Source: Thuidium tamariscinum
Taxonomy: Eukaryota > Streptophyta > Bryopsida > Hypnales > Thuidiaceae
Direction: 5' to 3'
DNA length: 64,000 nt
Assembly (NCBI GenBank): GCA_947034885.2
Contig: OX344752.2
Location: 21,289,386-21,353,385, forward strand
Below are positions 32,051 to 43,443 of this stretch, one piece after another (positions within the stretch are counted from its first letter, which is position 1; each line of letters starts with the position of its first letter). The notes under the pieces are model-generated. The model was not told where the DNA came from. It did no database searches and saw only the letters and a list, made by a program, of their open reading frames with translations. A program made the position numbers and the translations under genes.

Positions 32051-33427
32051 CACTACAAAAAAAGGGGCCTACACGTGACTGCAAAGAATGACTGCCCTAC
32101 CGGAACGACTAAAAAATAACTGCGCATTCCATAATTGCACCGCCAGGAGCGCAGCCAGAGTACTGCAGTCATTTGGAAGTCATATCCTCGACTATTGGTG
32201 GAACGAGAATGAAGTTCAACTTCCATCTACGTTTTTCAGTTGATGATACGAACGACATTATGATTGGGAACTGAACAAAGTCACGGTGAACTTGCTCAGT
32301 CATTCAATAGTCATACAATGACATGAAATACTACTTACAGTGACTATGTTATGACTACAAAATGAACGTGTGTGGTCAGGTCTGCTATGCTGCCCAATGT
32401 TTTGAACAGTCGGGCAGGGAGGCAAAAACTTGCGGTTTAGGGTCAAAGACCAACAACTACAAAACAACTTCCCTGAACTTCTAGGAGATTCCAAAATGAC
32501 TTGCGTGCTCAAAGAGGGGCATGCTACGATTTTCACCTTCAGAATGGGCTCTTAAATGCACTGACGTGGCAGTCGGTCTGTCCAGGGTTACTGCTTCGCG
32601 ACTTCGCATCACTAAGCCGCGACTCATGAATGACTTATGACCATCAACGAGGTTAGGGTCCTGTTTTTTTTTTCTGCCGTCATCATCGACAAGGTTTTCT
32701 CCAAATGTAGGCATCATTTACAAGTGGAGTTTTTAGAGGCGGTTTAGGGTGCCTACGGGCTTTTCAGTGACTTTTGCGTCAGGATTTCTCCATCGCCTTC
32801 CAAGGCCGAGTATCACCCAAGTAGAATTCCAGGCAATCCAGTGATTTGTATAGGGTTCCGGGGGCTTCATACTTTTTTGGGGTTACAAGTACCACTAGCA
32901 TCGACCTTAGTTCGAACTCCAACTTGAAATGTTGGAGGACTTATGAAATTAGTGAGGCCAAATGCGAAAAGTGTGGGTATCATGAAATAACTCTTACGAG
33001 TCTTACAGAAATGAACATATTGTATAGGGTGGATGTGAGCTCTTCTTATGCTTGTGTTAGTGGTCTACAATGTTTGGCAGATCAAAATCACAGCTACATG
33101 TATGTGCATTACCGGTTTAGGCTAGGTCGTGACTTCAGTCACTAGGAAATGACTTCGCCGTACTGCAGATTGCTAAGGGTACAACTACGTAGTGACTTTA
33201 GCCATGCTACAAAATGACTAAACTCTTCACTTGAAAGCAACATGCTTGCAAATAACTGCTACAGAGAGATCTTTTACTGCGAGAAATCCAATTGTACTTG
33301 GAGGGCCATTGTAGCTATGAGCACCCAACGCCAATCTCATTACAATGGGCGAGAAATTCATGCACATGGATTTCAATGCGAGGTTGACACAAAAGCTCTT
33401 TAGACCTACTGGTCTAACACAATGACG
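32051..33427. repeat. CACTA left terminus and subterminal motif region
   Basis: After the CACTACAAAA end come many copies of GTGACT, AATGACT, AGTCATT and related forms on both strands, for example near 32078, 32088, 32169, 32281, 33128 and 33189. Subterminal repeats of this kind bind the TNPA-type protein in En/Spm. No gene is supported here; the short open frames have no motif. Confidence 0.65.
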
Positions 33428-34165
33428 CTAATACCCCTCCCTTGCTAATAAGTTGTCTTCCTCTGAGAGTTCTATGGCCCCAATTAAATTCACTGTTTCT
33501 GATGGAATTGGCAATCTTTGGGGAGCTGTTAGGCCTGCACTGTCAATTGTGGTGCTAATAAATGCATCACCTATATCAAGAACCTCTCGTCGTGCTCGAG
33601 CCTCTTTACGTAGCACAACTTTCCAACCCGGTCTTTCTGTAACATCGGAGAAGAAAACTTGTGTATCTTGGCTTGGAAAAATGAAAGGCTCCGCGAGGCG
33701 AGGCAGTTTGTGGCGGAAGTTTACTACAAGAAAGCCAGACTCGTCCTTCGTGTACATAGGATTGCCTCGATTGTCTTGGGTTTTGACCCACTCACAACGC
33801 AGTAAAATTACAGGTGAGCTCAATGCACCGTAATCCAGCTCAAATACGTCCTTCAACACTCCTACATAGTTCACAGAACTTTCCTCCACGTTCTGTGCGG
33901 GCTCTTGGAAAACCGATGCTACCCCACTGTTGTAACTCAGCAAGTGTCTAGTACTCTCATCCTCCACTTGAAAGTGGTTGCCGAAGGCTGTGACTCGTGA
34001 ATACCTTGTAGCTCTCTGGGATGGTTTCTTGCTTAAGAGAAATCGATCCATGTCTTCCGGGTTACGCATATCCAAGTCCGACTCTCCCACTGTACGTTCT
34101 ATCCACTCCGCTACTAACGGGGTTGCTGGATTATCCTCTGATTCTGTCCTCCAGTTCCTTCGCAA

Positions 34166-34488
34166 GCCAGTGACAAAGATATGTTATTAAAAAAACGCAA
34201 GAGAAGCTGAGGTACTGAAAAGCCCCTACAACAGTACTGCCTTTTGACTTCGAGGAACGGCCGACCTGTAGTGATTATCTACGACTTCTCCGTAACTTCC
34301 ACTACTCACTTCTGAGTCATTTGTAAATTATTGAAAGTCTTCTGAACTCCAAAATGACTTCAAAATAACTACTGAGTGACTTCAAAGTTTTGGAAGATGA
34401 GACAACCATTGACGGAGACAGAATAGCTGACAGTTTCGCCATTCTACGCTACTTTCTATCGCAGAAGAGTGTGACCTATGGAACTTAC
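34166..34488 (-). other. Intron of the CACTA transposase gene
   Basis: It starts with a GTAAGT donor at 34488-34483. The acceptor is near 34170 and not certain. It contains AGTCATT/GTGACT motifs like the subterminal region. Confidence 0.5.
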
Positions 34489-35387
34489 ATAAATAATTCC
34501 TGCATGGCCGAGGCATTGGAAAGCACATATTGGTGGGCCACATCTCTGAGCTCACGACTCATCACATATGGCCTTGCCGCCCCTTGCAGAACCTCCTCAG
34601 CATCTCCGAATTCTTCATCTTCATTCCACACACGCCTCTGGGTGCCCTCAAAATTCTGGAGGTACTCGGTAATGAAACCAATGCACTCGTCTTTCAGGTA
34701 TCCCTCTGCCATGCATGCCTCTGGTCGTGCCATATTTCTAACATAGACCTTCAATACTTTCATATACCGCTCCCCTGGGTACATCCACCTAGCACTAACC
34801 GGGCCACACAAGTCCAATTCTTTTGCAAGATGGTATGGGAGATGAGTCATTATGTCAAAAAATGACGGTGGGAACTCTATCTCCAACAATGCCATGCTTT
34901 CCGCCACATCCGCTTCTAGTGAGGGAAAGTCCAAGGGATTGTAGACCTTCGTGCCCAAGCGACGGAATACCCTACACATTCTCATGATAGCCATACGAGG
35001 TCTAGTTTGCATTAGACCATGAAGAGCTAGTGGCATCACTTATTGCATGAGAATGTGGTAATCGTGGGACTTGAGTCCACCGAAATTCTTCTTGTGGAGG
35101 CACTTGCCAATGTCTGCGCTATATCCCGTTGGCGTCTTCAAAGATTCAATGCACTTCACGAACTTCTCAAACTCATCCTCAGACAACACATAAGATGCTT
35201 GAGGCTTCACCATCTTCCCAGCCTTACGTGGATGTGGAGTCAGCCACAAGTGCCTCCGGACATTTCGGCGTTGCAAATCCCTGCGCACTTTGACGGTGTC
35301 CTTCTTCCCTGATATGGTTTTCAGGAAGTTTTTGGCGAGTTTCAGCTCGCAGTGCATCAGGTCCAGCGTATAGCGGATGAGAAGATC

Positions 35388-35605
35388 CTAAAAATAGAGA
35401 CATGAGGACCAGATTAGATACAGTACTGAAGTAACGCCTTAGTTACATATCAGTCATTTATTAGTCCAAAGTGTCATTCAATAGTCAAATCCCCTTACAA
35501 CAAGTACTCATATATGACTTCAACGACAGTTACGGGTGACTACCAAGTTCCCTACAAGTCACATATAAGTCATTTTTTTGGTCAGTGCGAGAATTTCACA
35601 CTCAC
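35388..35605 (-). other. Intron of the CACTA transposase gene
   Basis: GTGAGT donor at 35605-35600 and TTTTTAG acceptor ending at 35388. It interrupts the transposase just before LDLMHCE. It also holds AGTCAT-type motifs. Confidence 0.75.
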
Positions 35606-37378
35606 CCTCCAATATGGCAATCTGAACAGAATGCTGAGCCGCTTCAGACCAAAAATTTTGGAGGGGTCCCTAGTAGCACCATCTCTGTTTCCAGCTGCCT
35701 TCCATGCTTCGCATTGCAATGCATGCTGGATTTGTTCCTCCACACTCACAACCCGTGGTTTGGGGCGGTTTTCAATGAAGCCGTTGAAGTGGTCCTTCAT
35801 TTCCTCGGACCTGTAAGGATGATCTTTGCGAAGCCATCGACGAGTCCCACCATAAGTTTGCTTGCCAAGTTCAGTAGAATGCTCAGCTCCAAGATCTTGG
35901 CCACACCATGGGCATGCTGCATAACCTTGGTGAGAGAATCCTCCCACGGTGCCATAACCTGGAAAGTCGTGGATAGTCCACAGTAACATGGCCCGCAACT
36001 GGAAAGCCTGTTCACCTGCTTCCGCTGTCACGTCATGGGCAGGGACTCCACCCCACAGCAACAAAAGCTCTTCCACCAAAGGCTCTAAATAAACGTCAAA
36101 CACATCACTCGTGACAGACTCCCGCCCTGGAATCAAGAGGGCCAACTGAATGAAAATTTTTTTGGTGCTCAACCACGGGGGCAAGTTGTAGTTCAATAAC
36201 ACAACCGGCCAAGTAGACCACGATGTCCTGTTCTGCTTGTAAGGGTTGACTCCATCAGCTGCTAAGGCGAAGTGAACATTTCGTGGATCGTTTGCAAAGG
36301 ATGGATCCACATTGTTCTCAAAATGTTGCCAAGCCTTGGAGTCGCATGGATGCCTAACAAGGCCATCCCCTCCTTCTCGGTTGCTACGGTTCTTCGCATG
36401 CCAAACTATGAGCTTCGAAATTTTGGGACTCATGAACATCCGCTACAACCTTGGAATGATGGGGAAGTGACGGAGCACCTTCAGTGGAAAACAACGCCGC
36501 TCCTCGTCTCTATATCTATGCCCACCACACTTAGGGCACCGTAGGGCATGCTCATGTGGTCCACGGAAAAGCACGCACCCTCTTTCACATGCATGGATGG
36601 TGTTGTATGTCAAACCCAACTTAGAAGTGAGGGACTGCGCTGCGTAATAGTTGCGTGGCAAATTATTGTTCCTTGGCAGGAGATGGGAATGCAATATGCT
36701 AAACAACTCGTTGGCGCAGTGGTTGCTCACACCATGCACAATGTATAAATTCATCAATAGTACTGTTGCGGCGAGCTTACTAGAAGCAGCTTCATCGTAC
36801 AGAGGCTCCAAGCAGGACTGTAGCACCCTCGCATCAAAGTTGTCGTTACCGTCACCTCCTTCGCTGATTGCGGTGGGAGAATGCTGCTCTTCACGGCACT
36901 CCTCATCTTCTGCAACATCAGCTTGGGACTCCTGCAAGCACTCGTCTTGGATAGAGTCGGCTATGTCTAAAGCATTCCTCACTTCGTCTTGTACTCTTTC
37001 CACAACAATAGGTGCAACTGGAACTGGGCCCAATGCTTGGTTCACGATGCCTTGAGTATCAACAGTGGCATCCAAGCCGTCAATGCGTGCCTGAACCTCT
37101 CCAGTTGGACCCCAGAAGTCTTGCTCCCACTCTTCGTCAGAGGAGTCTCGTACGCCTGGGCCTCTCCAAACACGACAATCTGGATGCCTACCGTGACGTT
37201 GAAGGTGATCGCGTATGTTCTTCAACAACAATCTCTTACGACCCCTGCAGTTGTTGCATGGACAGTGCAATTTTTTAACATTATACTCTCTGGCTCTTTG
37301 CACCTCCCTCAGCCACATCCGTTCGTCTCGAAGTCTCTGTCTTTCCCTGTTTGACAAGGGAAGCCTTGCGGGAATCAT

Positions 37379-38045
37379 CTGGACCCCGGAGACAAGATTG
37401 TATACCCGTGATACAAAACTTAGAAAGTGGGATGCTTGGCAGCTCGATTATGTGACTTCAGACTTGCTCCCATGACTGACATTTCTGCGGAGTAACTGAT
37501 AAATGTCTCCCACAAGTCAAGACTACGTTTATTAGTCATTCAAAAGTCAAAAATGTTCATAGGTATATGACTGAAGTGTGTCACATGGTGACCTCAAGGA
37601 AGACAAACTTTGACATGCTTTGGCAACACGAAAGTCATCTGAGTACTACCAGAGAAAGTGCTTCTTACTGTCCTCAGCAAAGTAGAAAACACAATTCATA
37701 AATAGGAAATAGAACATGACCTCACATGTGATTCCTTCAACACATTGGGGTTAGAACTTGATCATTGTAACATCTTCCATGAGAACACATTTCACAAGGG
37801 CCATTCAACACAATGGAAACTACTATGGAACAAAGTTATGCTTTTTCATTAATGCATATTTCTGAACATGTCATCCACTCCGACTAGCCTTGTCTGGAAG
37901 GCGATTGCAGGCCTCCAGAGTAGTGGAGACACCCGCCACAATTCTAGGCACAGGTTCTACGAAGGGGGGGTCAACTGATGGTTGTACTACTGAAGATACA
38001 CCAAGGGCCAGAGCAACCCAAGCTTCAAAACGCCTATGTAACTCA
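37379..38045 (-). other. Upstream region of the CACTA transposase
   Basis: AGTCAT-type motifs are dense at 37440-37640. A frame at 38125-37871 (HWVSASMTRVD, then RRFEAWVALALG) looks protein-like and may continue the small frame that ends at 38046, with a shift near 38125. I cannot assign it. Confidence 0.35.
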
Positions 38046-38315
38046 CTATGCATAGGGGGAAGGTGGCGGTTGGGATCTACTCGTGTCATTGAGGCACTGA
38101 CCCAGTGGGGCAAATCCTCCATCATTGCTTCCTGCTATTTCGGACACAGAATTCTGTTTCCTTGTCGAACTCACAGACGAGGACAATGAACTTTGACTGT
38201 TCAACGAAATTTGTTGGTTAACGATGCCCACCTCATTGTCAGATTCAGGTGTTACCATTCTGCGTCTCTTCCTCAAGAAGAGGGGTGCAGCTCTTAGCAC
38301 TTTTCGCTTTGGCAT
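38046..38315 (-). CDS. Small hypothetical frame upstream of the transposase
   Basis: This 89-codon frame starts MPKRKVLRAAPLFLRKRRR, a basic run like a nuclear localisation signal, followed by Ser-rich sequence. It lies about 670 bp upstream of the transposase start and on the same strand, so it may be a first exon of that gene or an independent protein of the element. I see no family motif. Confidence 0.3.
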   Translation of the reverse strand: MPKRKVLRAAPLFLRKRRRMVTPESDNEVGIVNQQISLNSQSSLSSSVSSTRKQNSVSEIAGSNDGGFAPLGQCLNDTSRSQPPPSPYA

Positions 38316-38599
38316 TCTGTACTGCAGGATTATTTGACAGGGAGGTGCACTTCACGGTTTCCAGCTTTGACTACTATGGATAAGAAAAGTGCAAACATGG
38401 GGGTTGAATACCTGAAGGGCTACAGTGGAACCCACTTCCTGGATTCAAGTGTCTTCCTTTACTCGCAAAATGGGCTTCACGTAGTCAATAATCGCCACCG
38501 TGTTTTGCAAATGTTGTGCTCCCTGAATGACAATGAAAAAAGATTCCATAAGTTCAAATTCAGATCTACGGTATTGTTGCGCATAGAAGACACCGGGCA

Positions 38600-38890
38600 G
38601 TTATCATAAACGACTATAGAGCAACCTTAGTCATCTTCAGTAATATTATATGAGTTATTTACGACTTGTGAATGACTGAGGAAGTCGCGTAGAAGTCGCT
38701 TCGCAGTCACTTAAGTGACTGCGGTACGCGCTCATCTCTGATGATAATCACGCCCGTTGCATGAAGCTCTGACATAAAGGAGGCAGTTCAGCTATGGAGT
38801 GTTTACTTGGCACTACAAGACATACACTAAACAATTAAGGTACTTGCTGAGTCCCCAAAAGAACAATAACATTGCTGCGCTCTACTCGAA
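38600..38890. promoter_or_regulatory. Spacer between the two divergent CACTA genes
   Basis: It is dense in GTGACT, AGTCGC and AAGTCGC motifs (38640-38725) and contains no gene. Because the genes on either side point away from each other, both promoters probably lie between here and 40400. No convincing TATA box was identified. Confidence 0.35.
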
Positions 38891-39375
38891 TGGCCCAAAA
38901 AAAATGGGGAATGGATATGTCCCCCAGTGCCTTACACTGAAATAAAAGCGCTTGGGGCACAAATTAGAACAAAAACTGCCCTAGTCACAAACATACTAGA
39001 ATGGACAAAAAAAATGGGGAATGGATATGTCCCCTACTTCTATAAGACTGAAATACAAGCACTTGGGGCACAAATGAGAACAAAAAATACACTAGTCATT
39101 CACATACTAGAATGGACAAAAAAAATGGGGAATGGATATGTCCCCTACTTCTATAAGACTGAAATACAAGCACTTGGGGCACAAATGAGAACAAAAACTG
39201 CCCTAGTCATTCACGTACTACAATGGACAAAAAAAATGGGGAATGGATATGTCCCCTACTTCTATAAGACTGAAATACAAGCACTTGGGGCACAAATGAG
39301 AACAAAAACTGCCCTAGTCATTCACGTACTACAATGGACAAAAAAAATGGGGAATGGATATGTCCCCTACTGCAT
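38890..39375 (+). repeat. 111-bp minisatellite, about 4.5 copies
   Basis: The unit contains AATGGGGAATGGATATGTCC and GCACTTGGGGCACAAATGAG. Successive copies start 110, 111, 111 and 111 bp apart. Since 111 is a multiple of three, a 183-codon frame stays open across it. The outer copies are the most diverged. Confidence 0.93.
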
Positions 39376-40410
39376 TACACTGAAACTGACCTCATTTGAA
39401 TTTGAGCCTATGCAAAATCGAAGCTACCCGGACACTCCAGGACCTGCTACCACAACTATTTTAATGTTAGTACTATAGTACAGATTTTCATATTGAACAC
39501 AAAGATGGGTAATGCCTTCCTGCTTATGGTCTCCCTCATTCTATACTATGTTGAAAATGCAATGCTTAGACTGTCCACGATAGGGAGGTTGCAATCAAGC
39601 TCAGTGCAGGGATTGAAGGGAATGCCTTCATGGACTGTCGCATGGTTTTTGAAACAACGACTACTGAGTGACTTCTATAAGACTGAAACAAGTCTTTCTT
39701 AAGTCATTTTGTAGTTGTAGAGGTAGTGAAATGACTTGTCACCATGAAGCTGTAATGACTTCGAGCAATTGTCTACTAGATTGGAAGTAGCTGGCTACTA
39801 GTCTGTGCCACTTGTTGGCTACTGCCTACTTGTGTAACTAGTTGCCTAGTGACCCAAATTGACGTCCCAATGCTTTAGCCATATGTTTAAGCATTTCAGT
39901 CATAATTAAGTGTCCAGCTTGCCAAGCCGCAGCTTCAACGGATTGTACTCAAATTCATATCACATGAGATCACCGCTAGTGCACCTCAGTCTAGTCCAAT
40001 AATCGGGATGATGGACCCCAATAATGACACAATCCCGAAATTAATGATGACCCGCCGTCACTCCACAACCCATGCCTAGCTTCGGCCGCCCAGTTAACCT
40101 TCAACCGCCGTTCCATTTTCTCAGATGTGCACATCGTGAGTAGCGCGTTGAACTGAGACCTTGCAGTTTCCATTCGCATTGCATCGCTACGCAAGCTTGG
40201 GCGCACAGAGGTGGACCCCGATCGTGACCTACAGTGCGACAAGCCGGAGTCTTTTGCACGTTGACTTCAGGAGACAGCGTGAAGCCAACACTGAGGCATC
40301 GCGAGAGAGGAGGAAGACATCGCTAGAGAGGAGCCTGACATTGTACAAGAAGACTGAGCCATCGGAAGAGAGGAGGAAGACATCGGAGGAGAGAAGACTT
40401 ACAACGCACG
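39376..40410. other. Non-coding stretch before the second CACTA gene
   Basis: AGTCATTTTG/AATGACTT motifs occur near 39666-39745. A purine-rich stretch with GAGAGGAGGAAGACATCG repeats (about 40300-40400) precedes the ATG at 40411 and may be its leader. Confidence 0.4.
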
Positions 40411-40529
40411 ATGGAATCGAAAGAAGACAGTCCCCCACCCGAGAAGACACGCTATGAACTCTTGCGTGAAGAAAACGTAGCAAGGTTGCAGAAGATTGCC
40501 GGTCCAGCCGTGGTGGTACGAGTGGAGCT
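40411..40529 (+). CDS. CACTA second gene, probable first exon
   Basis: It starts at an ATG and encodes MESKEDSPPPEKTRYELLR, then EENVARLQKI, before a GTAAGT donor at 40530. A YE-x-x-R-x-E-N-x-x-R phrase is common near the start of plant Transposase_24-associated proteins. An acceptor (CTGCAG) at 40574 would open a further exon with the frame LEESPRTSTKARF. Gene start and early exons are a proposal. Confidence 0.5.
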
Positions 40530-41074
40530 GTAAGTTTCTCACAATGTTGCGTCTTGCGCCGTCATAACTGCAGGGAAGAGTCGCCGCGTACTTCTACGAA
40601 GGCCCGATTCTTGAGCGGACCCTCACTGACAACGCAGTCCATGGGTTTCATGTCGTTCTGCATGGGTTTCACGTGGCCCCGACGTTGTGCGCACTTTCAA
40701 GGTGTCGAGGGCCCCCGTAGAAGGTCTTCAGGTGTTATATTTGACCGTTGTTGTGTTTATTTGCAATTGCACGTTTTTCCAAGCGCAAGGGCGGCGCATT
40801 CCTAGGATTTCAGTCCCAAACGTAGTGTCTGCGGTTGTCATTCCCCCTGAAGTGGAAACGGTGTCGTTCATGAGAAAGTTGTAAGTCACATTATGTGTCT
40901 CGTAACTTACACGCAACTCCGGATAAGTCACCTGGAAGTCTTATATGAGTTACTAGGTAGTCACACTGTCGAAGCATTCCTGAGAAGGGGAATGACCAAC
41001 GTGGCGGCCACCTAGGAGTCGTCGTGCTCGTTGGGTGGCTTGGGAAGTCTGCTGTCCTCAGTTTTCACTAACTC

Positions 41075-41495
41075 TTGCCTAACTCTGCCTTCCTCTCCGT
41101 TGTATTTGCGCGCTATTGTGATTTTCTAGAGTTGTTGCATTGTAATTTTTGGTATGTGAGTGCACTCAAGTGTAGCATCCTGAAGTCTACTTGTTCGTGG
41201 CGGCGTAGGGAGAAAGAGTACGCCAAAGCCAAGCTCGCTAGGGTTTCTTCCGCTGCTGCAAAGGAAGGCGACGCTGTTGTGCGGAGGAACACACGACGGG
41301 CAAGCCTTCGAGTGCGCAACGATAGGAAGGCAGAGGAGGGCAACACAGTCGAGGGGCGCGAGATGAGATCAGCAAGAGACTCGTCGTCGGAGGCAACTAA
41401 GTCTGATGGCGATGCCTTCGCGACAGGTATGATGCATCTTGCTATTGCTTGTACCCATGTTGAGCGGCAATTTGACAAGGAGGCTAAAGCCGCAG
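41075..41495 (+). CDS. CACTA second gene, upstream coding exon (5' border uncertain)
   Basis: The last part (from about 41205) encodes a basic, Ala/Arg-rich segment ending DKEAKAAG, then a GTAAAT donor at 41496. Joined to the acceptor at 41688 the frame continues without a break into GSEEEPIDSSEEE, which supports the splice. The first 40 codons look less protein-like, so the exon probably starts within this interval. Confidence 0.55.
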
Positions 41496-41688
41496 GTAAA
41501 TCAAGATCCCTCACCAAATCTCTTGGGTCGGGATTAGAGTGTTAGGGTTTGATTTTCCTTGAAGGGTTTAGGGTTCTTATTCGAATTCTTCATCCGTTAT
41601 GCTACTAGGATAATTGCACGCCTCCATGTATGTGTTCAATTGGCGTTGTAATCGGGAACACTTATGAGTGCTGAGTCCTGTTTTCCAG

Positions 41689-42502
41689 GATCGGAGGAAG
41701 AGCCGATTGACTCTTCTGAAGAAGAGTTGGAGCTTGAGGAGGAGGAACCTCTAGTTGATAGAAGGAGGAAGAAGAAGAGGATCAACACCATACACGCTTC
41801 GCCGGTGCAGGTGGCCCCTCCACCCCCACCTCCTCCACCACCAGTTGAACCAAGCCAACCCACCCTTACCTGGGTGCCGGGACACTACATGCCAGTCCCC
41901 CAAGCAGCCCGAGGTGCTTGGCCCGCAGTTCCAAGCGCAGCACTAACAGAGCTGTGGCCTGGAGAAGATCAGGAGGATCGGAATGATCGGAGGAAGCGGA
42001 AAGCGGAATATGATCTGGCGAGTCGAGAACAAGCAACAGCGGGCGTGAAGCCAAACAGGGTGTATGTGTTACCAGGTGGGGAAGTTGATAGCACATGTGA
42101 AGGGAAGAACGCTTGGGATGAAGCTCTGCGAGACTTGGTTCCTAAATGTTTGGACTTGAGTATTGTGTCGTGGTCAAAGCATGAGCCACAGACCCTGAAG
42201 AAACTCCGAGGTGCCTTAGATAATGAGTTCGAGTACTTGGGCAATCCCTTAGCATGGTTGGATTTAGGGTGGCCGTCACCAAATTCATGAAGGCCGAACG
42301 CTTCCGCTTGAAAAATCGGTACCTGAGAGGTATCAACACTCCTCCTCTGCATTGTGACAAGCCGGAGTGGGACCGGCTAAAGGAATACTGGAACATGGAC
42401 AAACAGAAGGACAAGGCACGGAAGATGTCCGTGGCTCGTCAAAGCGTCCGGAATTTATCAACGGTGGGGAGGAGAGGGAAGCCTTCACGTCAGTCCTTCC
42501 TG
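41689..42502 (+). pseudogene. CACTA second gene: Transposase_24-like exon with a frameshift
   Basis: It opens at a TTTTCCAG acceptor with an acidic stretch, then a basic RRRKKKR run, a Pro-rich tract of nine prolines, and the family block FEYLGNPLA. Near 42250 the frame shifts by one base and continues as VGFRVAVTKFMKAERFRLKN, CDKPEWDRLKEYW and RKMSVARQSVRN. These match the Ptta/En/Spm Transposase_24 family pattern (EW..L..YW, AR..V.N.S..G+.GK). A GTAAGC donor follows at 42503. The shift breaks the protein unless it is an assembly error. In En/Spm the comparable TNPA product binds the element ends. Confidence 0.75.
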
Positions 42503-42646
42503 GTAAGCGTCCAAAAACCTTGCTCCCCGTGAACGCATAGTACTTGCCAAGTTTTAGATGTTTATAGCAATAAACGTGCCACACTGAAATCGAGTCCCTG
42601 CGCCCTTCCAATTTATACTAAAACTTGGTGACGGTGTGCTTACTAG

Positions 42647-42730
42647 GGAGGGGGGACAGAAACAAGCCAGGGGATGATGGACGAAGGGGAAGGGAGTTTA
42701 TCAAGTGCACGGCAACGAATTAAGGGCAAT
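42647..42730 (+). CDS. CACTA second gene: 28-codon exon
   Basis: A CTAG acceptor and a GTAAGT donor bound an exon in phase 0 on both sides, encoding GGGTETSQGMMDEGEGSLSS and a few more residues. Phase agreement with the exons before and after supports it. Confidence 0.6.
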
Positions 42731-43443
42731 GTAAGTTCCCATTCTATTTGTGAGGTCCCTTTCTGGTCATGGCTTGCTGTACACACGTATAGAGTATCAT
42801 GAGGGGCAGCCTATGATGTGTGAACTCTTGGAATGGCCAAGCAAGTAGGCTAGCAGTAGTAGGTAGATTTCAAATTGGAGCATGACCTACCAATATGTCA
42901 TCCCGTGCCATTGATTAATTAGAAAGGGATGATTCCTCAATGCGAGGCTGCCGGCAGTAGATTTGGTGAATGTATTGGCAATACCTCTCTGTAGCATTGT
43001 TTTTTAGTGGATAAAGCAGAAGGTTGTGGGTGCAATTTTTCGTAAGCAAAGTTCTAATCATACACAAGTGTATGGTGCTTGAAGATACACTCCTCGTTGT
43101 TTGGTGTTTAGTTGGAGCCATCGTACCAAAGTCTTCGTAGTGGTATCTGAATCATTGTGCTCCGTCCATGTAGTCATTTAGGAGTCGCTCTGCAGTCTCC
43201 CCTTAGTCATACCTGAGTTGCTCTTCAGTCTCACAGTAGTCATACCTGAGTTGCTCTTCAGTCTCACATTAGTCATACCTGAGTTGCTCTGCAGTCTTGA
43301 CGTAGTCACGTAGGAGTCGCAGTGAAGTCACCTTGTAGTTGTTTTGCAATCATTATGAAGTTAAAGTTCTGTCTGTGGAGTTGTAGCTAACTGGGGGTGA
43401 CCGTGCGGCCGACGGTCATTGTCCTTTACGTGCCTGTGAGCAG
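42731..43443 (+). other. Intron of the second CACTA gene with a 33-bp tandem repeat
   Basis: Between 43200 and 43300 a 33-bp unit containing AGTCATACCTGAGTTGCTCT is repeated three times (starts near 43205, 43238 and 43271). It is a local amplification of the AGTCAT motif found across the element. GAGCAG at 43438-43443 is the proposed acceptor. Confidence 0.7.

Larger units (their letters stand above)
33428..37378 (-). pseudogene. CACTA TNP2-type transposase, multi-exon, two in-frame stops
   Basis: Exon A (37378-35606) starts with LHCPCNNCRGRKRLL, the Transpos_assoc zinc-like segment. It continues into Transposase_21 (RNVHFALAADGVNP, VVLLNYNLPPWL, DVYLEPLVEELLLLWGG, TIHDFPGYG) and ends at a GTGAGT donor. 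Exon B (35387-34489), opened by a TTTTTAG acceptor, holds LDLMHCELKLAKNFL and then a DUF4218 region (LPYHLAKEL, GPVSARWMYPGERYMKVLK). Exon C (about 34170-33428) carries a DUF4216 region (YVGVLKDVFELDY, EPFIFPSQDTQVFF). A TAG at 36442-36440 stands where PRLQR is usual, and a TAA lies at 35042-35040. The frame is otherwise well kept. It would cut and join the element's ends. Confidence 0.9.

Noticed and set aside
38927-39478. 183-codon repeat protein
   Set aside because: It is produced by the 111-bp minisatellite; no independent support.
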